64,000 bases of DNA from an uncultured Acidobacteriaceae bacterium. GTDB taxonomy: Bacteria; Acidobacteriota; Terriglobia; Terriglobales; Acidobacteriaceae. Shown in pieces: positions 26,326-35,692 of the stretch. Position numbers and translations under genes: made by a program. Below the pieces are notes generated by a model. It searched no databases, was not told where the DNA came from, and worked only from the letters and a program-made list of their open reading frames with translations. The stretch spans positions 1 to 64,000 of the forward strand of contig CAIKND010000190.1 of NCBI GenBank assembly GCA_903828675.1. The letters run 5' to 3'. Position 1 is the stretch's first letter. Each line of letters begins with the position of its first letter.

Positions 26326-27308
26326 ATCACCAGTTCCGGCTCATCCAGATGAATCCAGTGAGCGCTGGCAGGTGCAATCACTTGTCTCACCGTATCTCCA
26401 ATTCTCTGCAGGCAATCCCCCGACAATGGCGACGAGTGCCCCGGCGTCAGTAGCAGGACGGGGATTCCGCAGATAGGGTCTGCAGCCTGCATTTCCCGGA
26501 CGCTGTCTGGCACAGAGGCAATATGGCTGCGCATTCCGGCGTAATAACTGGGCCGCGACCAGTGAGCCGCTACGACCGGCCATACTTCCCGAGGCATCTT
26601 GCCTACCTCTGCTTTGATCCTTCCCAGCACATGCCTACCCCGTTGGCCCCCAATGCCGGCTAGCCGATCGGCAATCCGCCCCGAACGGCACAGGAGCGAG
26701 GTCACGGCAAGTCTGGCCAATCCCAGCTGCGCAATCGGGATCGCGAAGCCTGAAAGCTTGCGGAAACGGTCGATCTTTTCCTGTTTTGCCAGGTCCATAG
26801 GCAGCCATTCTTCGCAACGCATGGGATCCACCAACACCACGCCCATCACTTCTTCAGGGTACAAAAGCGCATACCGTCGCATGACGAGCCCTCCGAAGGA
26901 GTGGCCCACCAGCACGAATGGCGGCTTGAGGCCGGCTTCCTGGAGCAGCTCGTGCAATTCGGCCGCCAGGTTGCCGGGAGTGCGAGCGGAGCGGGGCGGA
27001 CTGCTCCACCCCAGGCCGCTGCGGTCATACGAAGCCGTGGCGGAAAACTGTGAAACCGTCTCCTGAATTTGAAACCAATTAAGATTTGTGGCTGCTATGC
27101 CTGCTTCAAAGAGCACGGTCGCTTCGCCCCATCCCTTTTCCAGCAGATAGAGTTTCCGGCCGGCTCCGATGTCGACCCACCTCCCTTCTGCCGTGTACTG
27201 CAGCCGGTCAAAATGTCCGCCCAGCCATTGGTACAGAAATCCCGCCGAGACGAGGGCTGCAATCAAGCCGGGAATCACCAGCAAACATTCAAATGCGGAG
27301 TTAGTCAT
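26229..27308 (-). CDS. Membrane-anchored alpha/beta hydrolase
   Basis: The protein has 359 residues from ATG 27308, which overlaps the end of the permease gene by 8 bases; the frame is open 12 codons further upstream. A membrane helix at about 7-30 (CLLVIPGLIAALVSAGFLYQ) anchors it. The hydrolase core has ATVLFEAGIAATNLNW, YDRSGLGWSSPP, the nucleophile elbow VLVGHSFGGLVMRRYA (Ser), the acid in VVLVDPMR or a later strand, and His in SAHWIHLDEPE. Probably an esterase or amidase. It is cotranscribed with the permease, and its C-terminal 32 codons are read antisense to the glycosyltransferase end. Confidence 0.85.
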   Translation of the reverse strand: MTNSAFECLLVIPGLIAALVSAGFLYQWLGGHFDRLQYTAEGRWVDIGAGRKLYLLEKGWGEATVLFEAGIAATNLNWFQIQETVSQFSATASYDRSGLGWSSPPRSARTPGNLAAELHELLQEAGLKPPFVLVGHSFGGLVMRRYALLYPEEVMGVVLVDPMRCEEWLPMDLAKQEKIDRFRKLSGFAIPIAQLGLARLAVTSLLCRSGRIADRLAGIGGQRGRHVLGRIKAEVGKMPREVWPVVAAHWSRPSYYAGMRSHIASVPDSVREMQAADPICGIPVLLLTPGHSSPLSGDCLQRIGDTVRQVIAPASAHWIHLDEPELVIQSIREMVGASSGRTTEPGILATSADVAIPVG

Positions 27309-28452
27309 GCCCCAGTGCCTCCACGGGGGAGAATTGCGCAGCATGCCAGGCGGGCAGGGCGCCCGCTAACAGCCCTGCCAATATGGAGACGCCAAGCGAC
27401 TCAGCGAGAAGCAGCGGCGGGGGGAAAGGAGCCACGATGCTTGCAGTTTGAGGCAGAGACGCCAGCAGACGCAAGGCGCAGGAACCGAAGGCTATTCCCA
27501 TAAAACCACCGGCAATGCCAAGAAAAACCGCTTCCATCTCAATTAGAATCATCACTTGGCTTCGCTTCCAGCCAAGAGCCCGCAAGATGCCGATCTCCCG
27601 GGTACGTTCAAAGACTGACATGGCCATGGTGTTTGCGATTCCAAAGATGCCAATCAGGAGTGCAATCGAAGAAGTGCCCAAGGCAGAGGCATGCGCCAAG
27701 TGGACATATTGATTGTTGTGGGCGCGCTCGGCCGCAGGTACAGCATGCAGTCCCGGTAGCGCAGCTTCGATCTGTGCCTGCGCGCGCTTGAGATAATGCC
27801 CTTCGGATTCACCGGCCGGCACGGGACGTAACCGAACATCAAAATTCGAGACCTTGGCCTGCATGCTGCTCAGCTCCTGCAACTGATCCAGCGGCATGAT
27901 AATTGCCGCCGCCAGCAATCCGGACCCGCCATGGTAGATTGCGCAGACCGTGAGCGGCGAGCCCAGAATCACCAGCGAGTCGCCGACCTTTTTCTTCAGA
28001 TCGCCGGCCAGCAGATCGCCGAGCATCACTTCTGGATGGCCATCGCGAAACGGCCGTCCGGAGAGGATCTGCATGGATCCAAGTTCGTACGAGTCCGCCT
28101 TCCAGCCAAACGCAAGGGCATTCACATCGGTCGTCAAGTCCATCATGTTGAATAGGACTGGAGTCGCTTTCTCCACCGCGGGCAAAGGCAGCAGCGTTGC
28201 TCCAACACTCTCGTTGAATGAGGAATTCAGAAACGTCCCTTGAATCACCGAGATATCCGTGCCGCTACTCGAGTAGATCCGAAGCCATTCATTCTCAAAA
28301 GCACTCGAGAAACCGACCAGGCCAACGAATACACCAAGCGCCATCCCAATTCCGCACAGTGTCAGCAGCGTTCTCACACGCCGGCGCCATAGATTCTTCC
28401 AGACAAAGCTGGTAAACGAAAGCGGGCGGGTACCGAATTGGGACTTGACCAT
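27301..28452 (-). CDS. FtsX/MacB-like ABC transporter permease
   Basis: The protein has 383 residues with the four-helix layout of the MacB/LolC/DevC permease class: an N-terminal helix (RRRVRTLLTLCGIGMALGVF), a large periplasmic domain (about 50-255), and three C-terminal helices including SIALLIGIFGIANTMAMSVF and GIAGGFMGIAFGSCALRLL. The coupling motif FERTREIGILRALGWKR, which contacts the ATPase, is intact. No ATP-binding subunit gene is visible next to it in this window. It may export a lipid, peptide or secondary metabolite, possibly one modified by the neighbouring hydrolase and glycosyltransferase (inferred). Confidence 0.88.
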   Translation of the reverse strand: MVKSQFGTRPLSFTSFVWKNLWRRRVRTLLTLCGIGMALGVFVGLVGFSSAFENEWLRIYSSSGTDISVIQGTFLNSSFNESVGATLLPLPAVEKATPVLFNMMDLTTDVNALAFGWKADSYELGSMQILSGRPFRDGHPEVMLGDLLAGDLKKKVGDSLVILGSPLTVCAIYHGGSGLLAAAIIMPLDQLQELSSMQAKVSNFDVRLRPVPAGESEGHYLKRAQAQIEAALPGLHAVPAAERAHNNQYVHLAHASALGTSSIALLIGIFGIANTMAMSVFERTREIGILRALGWKRSQVMILIEMEAVFLGIAGGFMGIAFGSCALRLLASLPQTASIVAPFPPPLLLAESLGVSILAGLLAGALPAWHAAQFSPVEALGHD

Positions 28453-29112
28453 AGTTACCTAAGCATTTTTGAATGCAGGCTGTCAGTCTATCGAAAGGAG
28501 ATGGCTAAGTCCAAACAAGTTCAAGATCTTCAGGACTTAAGAGGCCATCGCCGCCTCGACTGTATTGCGATTCGAGCAAATTGCAAACCACTCATCGACG
28601 GCCAATTGGTCGCGGAACGTTGGCTTGTGTTCCGCGATCGATCCAGGAGCTGAGTTGTTCCTGGCAACCCCGGGCCTGAGCGTTCTTGACATTGATTCAA
28701 CCCATAGGTAGATCACCGCATCCGTCGCAAACGCCAGCGACTTGCTTCAAACGACCCTGTCGAAACTGCCCCGGCAAAAGGTCTTGGAACCCACCACTTC
28801 TGTCGTGCCGGGCAGTCCCGATAGGGCCCTAACGTTTACCCGTACTGATCCACTTGCCGGTCAATCAATGAACTGGATGATTTAACTGTCTTAATCCGTT
28901 CAACTGCGGGTTACTTCCAATTGGCCGATGGCCAATAAATCAACAAACAACAACGGGCACTCATTTTGGCCTGAAATTCCTGCGGCTGAGGACTTGGCGT
29001 CGCAACGAACTATGAAATTTGCAAAAAGACCGGGAGGTCGGCAGTGCGCTTTGGATCAGCGTCTGTCCGGGACCGCTTGTATCGACTGGAAAGCTGAAGA
29101 ACTTCCAGCCTT
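28453..29112. other. Region without a recognised gene
   Basis: About 660 bases upstream of the permease and downstream of the efflux operon. Short open frames on both strands lack family signatures and ribosome binding sites. A small hairpin near 29086-29108 (CTGGAA...TTCCAG) lies just past the efflux pump stop. Confidence 0.3.
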
Positions 29113-32100
29113 TTATACTTTCAGTACGTCGCCTTCGCGTGCCACCAACTGGTAGAGTACCGGATTGACAAAGAAACCGAGGAACAGCCGCGAGACCAGG
29201 CCTGCCACGATTACGATGGCAAATGGTTTCTGCGTGTCGGAGCCGATGCCTGTGGAGAGGGCCGCGGGCAGCAGGCCGAGACAGGCTACGAGCGCTGTCA
29301 TCATGATGGGTCGCAAGCGCAGTAGCGAGGCTTCGCGCGTCGCGGTGCGGATGTCCATCTTCTGCTCGATGCGCAGCTTGTTGATGCAGGAGACGAGAAT
29401 CACAGCGGTTTCGACCGAAACGCCGATTAGCGCCAGCAGGCCCAGCGCCGAAGAGGCGCTGAACGCGGTATGGGTGAGCTTGAGCGCCAGCAATGCGCCC
29501 ACCGGCACAGTGAGCACCACGCCCAGCAAAATGACAACCGGGTATTTGAAGTTGTCGTAGAGGGCGAACAGGATCATGAAGATGATGAACACGGCCACCG
29601 GTCCGATGATTGCCAACTGGCGCTTGGCGGCCAGAAACTCGTCGTATTCGCCGCCCCACGTCAATCGGTATCCCGCAGGCAGAGACTTCTGAATGTCGGC
29701 GATTGCCTGCTGGCCGGCGTTGACGGCGCTCTCGAGGTCGCGCCCTTCGACGCTATACTGCACACCGATGTAACGCGAGTTGTTCTCGCGGTAGATGAGC
29801 GACGCTCCGCCCGACTCGTGAATATTGGCCAGCGCGCTGAGCGGAACCTGCTGGCCGGCGGGCGTACCTACGAGCAGGTTCCCGATATCGCGCGCGCTCT
29901 CGCGGAACTCTGGCTTCATGCGCACCACGAGGTCAAAGAGCTTTTCGCCCTGTACGACCTGCGTGGCCGCCTGCCCGCCCACCGCCGCTTCCACCATCGC
30001 TTCGACATCGGCTACGTTGACGCCGTAGCGGGCGATCTTGCTCCGGTCCACGTCGATGGTGAGCGTGGGTTGGCCGAGTTGGCGCACCACGGTGAGTTCC
30101 GTGAACCCCGGAACCTGACTGAGCCGCTGCTTGATCTCAAGCGCTGAGTTTTGCAACGTATTGAGATCAGGTCCGTAGATCTTGACTGCAAGCGCGCTCT
30201 TGAGTCCGGTGAGCGCTTCATCCACGGCGTCTTCTGCGGGTTGCGTGTAATTGAAGATCACGCCCGGAAACACCTCGAGCTTCTTCTCAATGTCCGCTTG
30301 CAGCTCCGCCTTGGTATGAATGTTGCCGGACTTCCAGGCGGCGTCGCTATAGGGCTTCAGCCCCACGTAGAACTCGTCGTTGAAGAAGCCGGTCGGATCG
30401 GTGCCGTCGTCGGGACGTCCAAGTTCTGAGCCCACGTCCGTCACCATCGGGTACTTGAGCAGGAGGTCGCGCACCTGGGGCGAGAATTTGCTCGATGTCT
30501 CGAAGGAAACCGTGTACGGCAGGGTGGCGCGAACCCACAGCGCGCCCTCGTCGAGGTGGGGCATGAACTCGCCGCCGATGAATGGGATCAGCAGCAGCGT
30601 GACGGCGAAGATCGCCGCCGACAGGGCCAGCGTGGTACGCGGCCGGTCCAGGCACCAGTCCAGCCAAACGGCGTAGACCTTTCTCACCCACTCGAAGGGT
30701 TTGTTCTTCCTCTCGTGCACGCCCTTTTTGAAGCACAGCGCGCACAGTACCGGCACCAGCGTCAGCGTGAGGAGGAGCGCGCCGACGAGTGCGATCGCCA
30801 CAGTGTCCGCCATGGGCTTGAAGAGCTTGCCCGAGGGGCCGGAGAGCGCGTAGATGGGCAGATAGCCGGCGATGATCACGGCAACCGAATAGAAGATGGG
30901 CCGGTCCACATCCTTGGCGGCGTTCTTGATTACTTCTTCAAGGTCGTACTCTTGTCCTTCGCGCGCGCCGAGTTCGCGGAAGATGTTCTCGACCATCACC
31001 AGAGTGCCGTCGATCAGAATGCCGAAGTCGAGGGCTCCTATGGAGAGCAGGTTGGCGGGGATGCCCTCGGCGTGGACGAAGATGAACGCGAACAGCAGCG
31101 ACAGGGGGATGGTGAGCGCGACGATCACGGCAGCGCGTACGCTGACGAGGAGCGCCATGAGCACCACCAGCACCAGCAGCATGCCCATGACCAGGTTGTG
31201 CTCCACGGTGTCTATGGTCAGTTGCACCAGATCGCTGCGATCGTAGTAGGCGCGCACCTTTACGTCTGGCGGAAGAATGTGTTCGTTCAATTCCTTGGTC
31301 TTGGCTTCGACGCCTTTGAGCACATTCTGCGTTTGCTCGCCGCGTCGCATCACGATGACGCCTTCGACCGCGTCATCGGTTTTGTTGAAGCCAAACTGGC
31401 CGAGGCGCGGAGCGTTTCCGATCTCCACCTGGCCGATGTCGCCGATGCGGGTAGGGACGCCGTTCTGCGAGCCTACGACAATATTGGAGATGTCGGCGGT
31501 GTCGCGCACCAGGCCCACGCCGGTGACGTAATCGGACTGCTGGCCCTGCTCGAAGAATCCGCCGCCAGTATTGGAATTGTTAAGCGAGAGCTGCTGGATC
31601 ACCGTCGGCACGGTCAGGTGAAAGGCGTAGAGGCGGGCGGGGTCGAGCAGCACCTGGTACTGCATGACGGTGCCGCCAAAGCCGGAGTCATCGGCCACGC
31701 CGGGCACCTGCTTGTACTGCCGCTCGAGTACCCAGGCCTCAATGGTCTTGAGTTCCTGCGGGGTACGGTCGGGGCTCTCGATCACGTAACGGTAGACAAG
31801 GCCGGATGGGCTGGCGAGTGGCGATAGGGACGGTGTCACGCCCTGCGGATACGTCACTTCGCTCAGCCGCTGAAACACCACCTCGCGGGCAAAATAATCG
31901 TCAGTGCCTTCGTCGAAGGTCATGATCACGTCAGACAGCCCGTAGAGCGAGATCGAACGCATGACCGTCAGTTTCGGCACGCCGTTCATTTCGACTTCAG
32001 TGGGGACGGTCACCAACCGCTCGACTTCTTCTGCCGCGTGCCCTGGCCACTGCGTAATGACCTCCACCATCGGAGGCGAAAGGTCGGGATATGCGTCCAC

Positions 32101-32205
32101 CGGCATGTTGTGGAATGCGACCGCTCCAGCCACGGCCATGAACGCAGCCAGGAACAGGACGATGGGCTTCTGCCGAAGCGCAAATTGAACGATGCGATGA
32201 ATCAT
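29113..32205 (-). CDS. czcA: CzcA/CusA-type heavy-metal efflux RND pump
   Basis: This 1030-residue inner-membrane protein has the RND heavy-metal-efflux (HME) layout: first helix with KPIVLFLAAFMAVAGAVAF, a large periplasmic loop with PMVEVITQWPGHAAEEVERL, central helices with the proton-relay motif DFGILIDGTLVMVENIF (about residue 392), a second periplasmic loop, and final helices (LGLLALIGVSVETAVILVSC). It exports divalent or monovalent cations (Co, Zn, Cd, Ni, Cu or Ag) by proton antiport as a trimer spanning to the adaptor and outer-membrane channel. It is the last gene of the operon, 14 bases after the adaptor. Which metal is not determined. Confidence 0.93.
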   Translation of the reverse strand: MIHRIVQFALRQKPIVLFLAAFMAVAGAVAFHNMPVDAYPDLSPPMVEVITQWPGHAAEEVERLVTVPTEVEMNGVPKLTVMRSISLYGLSDVIMTFDEGTDDYFAREVVFQRLSEVTYPQGVTPSLSPLASPSGLVYRYVIESPDRTPQELKTIEAWVLERQYKQVPGVADDSGFGGTVMQYQVLLDPARLYAFHLTVPTVIQQLSLNNSNTGGGFFEQGQQSDYVTGVGLVRDTADISNIVVGSQNGVPTRIGDIGQVEIGNAPRLGQFGFNKTDDAVEGVIVMRRGEQTQNVLKGVEAKTKELNEHILPPDVKVRAYYDRSDLVQLTIDTVEHNLVMGMLLVLVVLMALLVSVRAAVIVALTIPLSLLFAFIFVHAEGIPANLLSIGALDFGILIDGTLVMVENIFRELGAREGQEYDLEEVIKNAAKDVDRPIFYSVAVIIAGYLPIYALSGPSGKLFKPMADTVAIALVGALLLTLTLVPVLCALCFKKGVHERKNKPFEWVRKVYAVWLDWCLDRPRTTLALSAAIFAVTLLLIPFIGGEFMPHLDEGALWVRATLPYTVSFETSSKFSPQVRDLLLKYPMVTDVGSELGRPDDGTDPTGFFNDEFYVGLKPYSDAAWKSGNIHTKAELQADIEKKLEVFPGVIFNYTQPAEDAVDEALTGLKSALAVKIYGPDLNTLQNSALEIKQRLSQVPGFTELTVVRQLGQPTLTIDVDRSKIARYGVNVADVEAMVEAAVGGQAATQVVQGEKLFDLVVRMKPEFRESARDIGNLLVGTPAGQQVPLSALANIHESGGASLIYRENNSRYIGVQYSVEGRDLESAVNAGQQAIADIQKSLPAGYRLTWGGEYDEFLAAKRQLAIIGPVAVFIIFMILFALYDNFKYPVVILLGVVLTVPVGALLALKLTHTAFSASSALGLLALIGVSVETAVILVSCINKLRIEQKMDIRTATREASLLRLRPIMMTALVACLGLLPAALSTGIGSDTQKPFAIVIVAGLVSRLFLGFFVNPVLYQLVAREGDVLKV

Positions 32206-32219
32206 TTGGGCCCGTCCTC

Positions 32220-33401
32220 TCAGTGCCGCAGCGAGTTGGCGAACTCGAGGAACAGGCTGCCGTTGCCCGCAATCCTGTCGCCCGGCGATATGCCTTTTAC
32301 GATTTGCGTCTCGCCACCCTGCACCAGGCCCAGTACGACGTCGCGCCGCCCGAACTGGTTGTCGCCGGTGAGCGCGTACACGAAAGGCTGGTTGTTGTCG
32401 TCGCGCAATACGGCTGCATTCGGCACTGCCAGAGCGTTCTTAAGGACGCCAGCCGTTACTGTCACCGTGCAGTACATATCGCGCTTCAGCTTTTCGCCGG
32501 GGTTGTCCACCACGATGCGCGCCTGCAGGGTCCGCGTGTTGGGATCGAGCGCCGGAGACACATAGGAGATCTTGCCGTGGAAGCTCTCAGGGAATGCATC
32601 GGTCACGACGACCACGTCTTCGCCGCTCTTGACGTACTGCAAATCGGCCTGGTAAACATTGGCGAGCACCCACACCGTGCTCAGATCTGAGATGGTGAAA
32701 GCCTGCGTCTGGCCAGCCTGTACCACTTGTCCCGGCGCAACCAGCCGCTCCACAACTTCGCCGGCGATCGGTGCCAGCACGGGTACTTGCGCCGACGAGG
32801 GAGCCTTGGCCAACTCGGCGGGGTTTTTGATGCCGAGGATACGCATGCCCTGCTCGGCCGCGTTGAGATCGGCCTGGGCCTGGGTGCGATTGCTCTCCGC
32901 CTGCTCCAGATCCTGTTGCGCAATGGCGTTGTGCGCATAGAGATCCTTCGCGCGCACGTAGAACTTCTCCGCGAGACGGAAGGAGTCCGCTGCTTTCAGA
33001 TAGCCGTTGAGCAGTTGCGCGTAGTCCGGGCTGCTGACCTCGAGCATGGGTTGATTGGCCAGCACGTGATTGCCCGGGACCGCCATGATCCGGCTCACCG
33101 GCCCACCCACTTGCGTAATCACCGGCGTCGTCTTGAAGGCGTTGTAGGCCACTGCGCCGGTGAGGCGAAGTGTATTCGTCATGGTGCCCGGAGATACCGT
33201 CACCACTTGTACGTGGCTCATTTGGTCGGCGGGAACAGTGAACAACTGCGGCGTCGCTGACGGCGAGGCTTTGGAGGAAAACGATGTCATACCGCCGGCT
33301 TCGCTGTTCGAGTGGCAGCCGGCCAGCGCGGGCAGTACCAGTAGGAGAGGCCATATACTCCGCATCCAGCGGACTCCGTCCGTCATCTGTGCGTGTCTCA
33401 T
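32220..33401 (-). CDS. czcB: RND periplasmic adaptor (membrane-fusion) lipoprotein, CzcB-like
   Basis: The protein has 393 residues. A lipoprotein signal ends LLLVLPALAGC with the lipidated Cys about residue 29. Then come the barrel-sandwich/biotinyl-lipoyl halves (ITQVGGPVSRIMAVPGNHV and VPVLAPIAGEVVERLVAPGQ), an alpha-helical hairpin between them (LFAHN-like region with LNAAEQGMRILG), and the beta-barrel and membrane-proximal domains (DAFPESFHGKISYVSPALD, LAVPNAAVLRDDNNQPFVYA). It bridges the pump and the outer-membrane channel. It overlaps the channel gene by four bases (ATGA). No His-rich metal-binding N-terminus is present. Confidence 0.92.
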   Translation of the reverse strand: MRHAQMTDGVRWMRSIWPLLLVLPALAGCHSNSEAGGMTSFSSKASPSATPQLFTVPADQMSHVQVVTVSPGTMTNTLRLTGAVAYNAFKTTPVITQVGGPVSRIMAVPGNHVLANQPMLEVSSPDYAQLLNGYLKAADSFRLAEKFYVRAKDLYAHNAIAQQDLEQAESNRTQAQADLNAAEQGMRILGIKNPAELAKAPSSAQVPVLAPIAGEVVERLVAPGQVVQAGQTQAFTISDLSTVWVLANVYQADLQYVKSGEDVVVVTDAFPESFHGKISYVSPALDPNTRTLQARIVVDNPGEKLKRDMYCTVTVTAGVLKNALAVPNAAVLRDDNNQPFVYALTGDNQFGRRDVVLGLVQGGETQIVKGISPGDRIAGNGSLFLEFANSLRH

Positions 33402-34729
33402 GGTAAGCTCCTTGTTCCCACCGCTTCGCGAAGTTGTTCGAGCGCTTTGAGGTACGATGCCAGCGATTGCCGGTATCCGAGTTGGGTCGAGCGATAACTC
33501 CGCTCCGCATCGAGAAAGTCGAGCAGGCTGGCCGCGCCGTGCTTGTAGGCGTAATCGGCGATGTCCCTTGATTGCTGGGCCTCGTCGAGATATCCCGAGC
33601 GGTAGAGGCCGACAACTTCGTCGTTCGCCTTCCAGCCCTCGTAGGCGTCCCGCACGTCGGTGAGCACCTGGCCGTTCAAGTACAACCGCTGCTCCTGGGC
33701 CTGCGAAATCGCGAAGCTGGCGCGCTTGATCTCGCCCTGGTTGCGGTCGAAGATGGGCAGGGGAATCGACGCGTACAGTGCGATCTGATTCAAATCCGCC
33801 ACGTGTGTGTAGTTAAGCTGTCCGGTTACATCGCGCTTGCCGATGGCTTTTTGCAGGTTAAAGGCGCTGTTGGCCGCCGCCACTCCCTGCTGCGCCGCTT
33901 CAAGGTCCGGCCGGCTCTTGAGTGCCGCCAACTGCATATCGTCGAGATTGCCCTTTAAAGGCAGGTAGTCGAAGCTGCCGGCTACATCGTAGTCCGCGCT
34001 CACCTGCTCGAATCCAAGTAGCTGGCGCAAGTCCGACAGTCCCTGCAAGCGCCCCAGCCTGGCCTGCGCCACGTCGGTCTGGAACTGAAGAAACTGGAGC
34101 TTCATCTTCAGAAAGTCATCCAGACCGATATCGCCGGCCTTGTAGCGGGCCTCGGTAATGTTTACGGTGTCTTGAAAGCTCTTGAGGTCCTGGTTGGCAA
34201 ACTCCAGCGTGGACTCGGCCAGCTCCACGTTGATGAAATCCGTGGCCACGTTGAAAGCCAGTGTGCGCTCGTTGTCGGCCACCTGCGACTTGGTCACGGC
34301 TGTCAGGTCTCTGGCCGCCCGCACGCGGCTTTGCCGCTTGCCGCCGCGCTCAAACAGGTAGCTCACGCCCATGTCGAACTCCGCGGAGTTGTTCATGTAG
34401 TCCGAGGAGAAGGTTCCGGGTTGAAAGACCGGGAGATATTGCACGTCGCCCAGGAGCACTGGGTCAGGCCGCAGGTTGGCGGTGATCTCGCCGGCCTGGC
34501 TCTGCTGAATGGTGGAGCGCGCCGCAAGCAGGCTGTGATTGTGCTCCAGCGCCATCTGGATCGCTTGGTCAAGCGAGATCAACTGCGCGCCGGGCTTCTG
34601 CGCCAACTGGCTAGCCGCCGGCGCCTGGCTGTCCTGCGGCGAAGGCGGAGCGGGCTTTTGCGCGCTTGCTGAGGCCGCGAGTAAACACGCAAGCACGAAG
34701 GTAGGAAGATGTAAGATTGTCGAACGCAT
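33398..34729 (-). CDS. czcC: TolC-family outer-membrane efflux protein, CzcC-like
   Basis: The protein has 443 residues from ATG 34729, where a signal peptide begins (MRSTILHLPTFVLACLLAAS, cleavage ASAQK); the open frame extends 82 codons upstream without meaning. Two outer-membrane efflux repeats follow with long coiled helices: ISLDQAIQMALEHNHSLLAA and RPDLEAAQQGVAAANSAFNL are the repeat starts, and LFERGGKRQSRVRAARD and YKAGDIGLDDFLKMKLQF are typical of CzcC. It forms the outer-membrane and periplasmic channel of the tripartite pump. It is overlapped by the adaptor gene. Confidence 0.92.
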   Translation of the reverse strand: MRSTILHLPTFVLACLLAASASAQKPAPPSPQDSQAPAASQLAQKPGAQLISLDQAIQMALEHNHSLLAARSTIQQSQAGEITANLRPDPVLLGDVQYLPVFQPGTFSSDYMNNSAEFDMGVSYLFERGGKRQSRVRAARDLTAVTKSQVADNERTLAFNVATDFINVELAESTLEFANQDLKSFQDTVNITEARYKAGDIGLDDFLKMKLQFLQFQTDVAQARLGRLQGLSDLRQLLGFEQVSADYDVAGSFDYLPLKGNLDDMQLAALKSRPDLEAAQQGVAAANSAFNLQKAIGKRDVTGQLNYTHVADLNQIALYASIPLPIFDRNQGEIKRASFAISQAQEQRLYLNGQVLTDVRDAYEGWKANDEVVGLYRSGYLDEAQQSRDIADYAYKHGAASLLDFLDAERSYRSTQLGYRQSLASYLKALEQLREAVGTRSLP

Positions 34730-34799
34730 AGGCGCTCCAACTCCTGAACCGAAAAATAGCCGAATGGATGTGCCGCTGGGGCACGAGGTGCGAAGAGGG

Positions 34800-35114
34800 C
34801 TATACAGGAGGAGCGCGGGGCGGTCTCTCATTGGCCGTGCAACGGGAGACGAAGCCATTTTCCCGGACCGCGTACTCCGCGGATACCGAGACCAGGCCGA
34901 TGGCTCCAACCGCTGCCGCCGGGGGCGCAATGACCATGTGGCACAGCGCGCAGTTGCCCGCAGCGCACTGGTCATGATGGTGCCACACCGCTCCCATCGT
35001 GGTCGCCAGTACCAGCACGATCAACAGGACGGAAACGATGACTCGCCAGATTCGTGTTGTGTCTGGCATTTCGAGTGACCCCATCAAGAGACGTCTACTT
35101 CGTTTATGGTTCAT
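34800..35114 (-). CDS. Small His/Cys-rich membrane protein leading the efflux operon
   Basis: This 104-residue protein has one membrane helix (VIVSVLLIVLVLATTMGAVW) followed by a potential metal-binding cluster, HHHDQCAAGNCALCHM, then a second hydrophobic stretch and a Pro-rich end (RPPRAPPV). It lies 70 bases upstream of the TolC-like gene on the same strand, so it is probably the first gene of the efflux operon. Similar short His/Cys proteins (DUF2946-like) precede metal efflux genes elsewhere. It may bind the metal in the periplasm or act as a sensor or chaperone; this is inference. The start could also be ATG 35084 or ATG 35069. Confidence 0.7.
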   Translation of the reverse strand: MNHKRSRRLLMGSLEMPDTTRIWRVIVSVLLIVLVLATTMGAVWHHHDQCAAGNCALCHMVIAPPAAAVGAIGLVSVSAEYAVRENGFVSRCTANERPPRAPPV

Positions 35115-35692
35115 CCGTTATCAACCGCGCCGGTGCTTCGTCGGAGACTCCTCTCGAAGTCGGGCGGTAACACATCTGAAGGAACGGACAGCACGGGGAG
35201 GACGCGGTACAAGAACATTCTTACTATACTCCGGAAGGGGGATGGAACGCCGCTAGATTCGTTGAGAACAATGAAAGCAGGAGGTTTACGGGCATATTCT
35301 CCTAGATCCGTCCTGGAAAAGGCAATGCCACGTCAATCGCCTTTGGACTTGTGACGAAGCGTCAAACACAAACAAATGACACGATTGGTCCCCGGGAGTC
35401 GGCAAGTATCATGAAAGCAGTTGAGTAAGCCCAGAAACGCGGAATGGCCCGGCGCGAGGAAGGTGTCTTCGCCTTTACGGAATTGGAGGTATCCCTGGCG
35501 CAATCGATTGCTCAACTCCGCAGAATTCCTGAGGTCAGAGTGACGTTCCAATTACGGTATCTCAGCTCGACCCGGAGTCGAGCCAGGGCCACAATCGACG
35601 GCTTCATTGCGTAAATGCTGCCATCGATTTGCGCTAATCTTGAATCATCATTGCCCAATTTGTCGGCATCCAGCATCTGAAAGGGGTTTGAC
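35115..35692. other. Divergent intergenic region, efflux operon versus secreted hydrolase
   Basis: About 580 bases containing the efflux-operon promoter and the start region of the hydrolase at 35693. Short open frames are present on both strands without signatures. No metal-regulator gene (MerR, ArsR, CopY) lies here. Confidence 0.3.

Noticed and set aside
30556..31827. 423-codon plus-strand frame opposite the RND pump gene
   Set aside because: It is antisense to the well-supported CzcA-like gene, has skewed His/Asp/Gln/Val composition and no family motif; it is a by-product of GC-rich coding.
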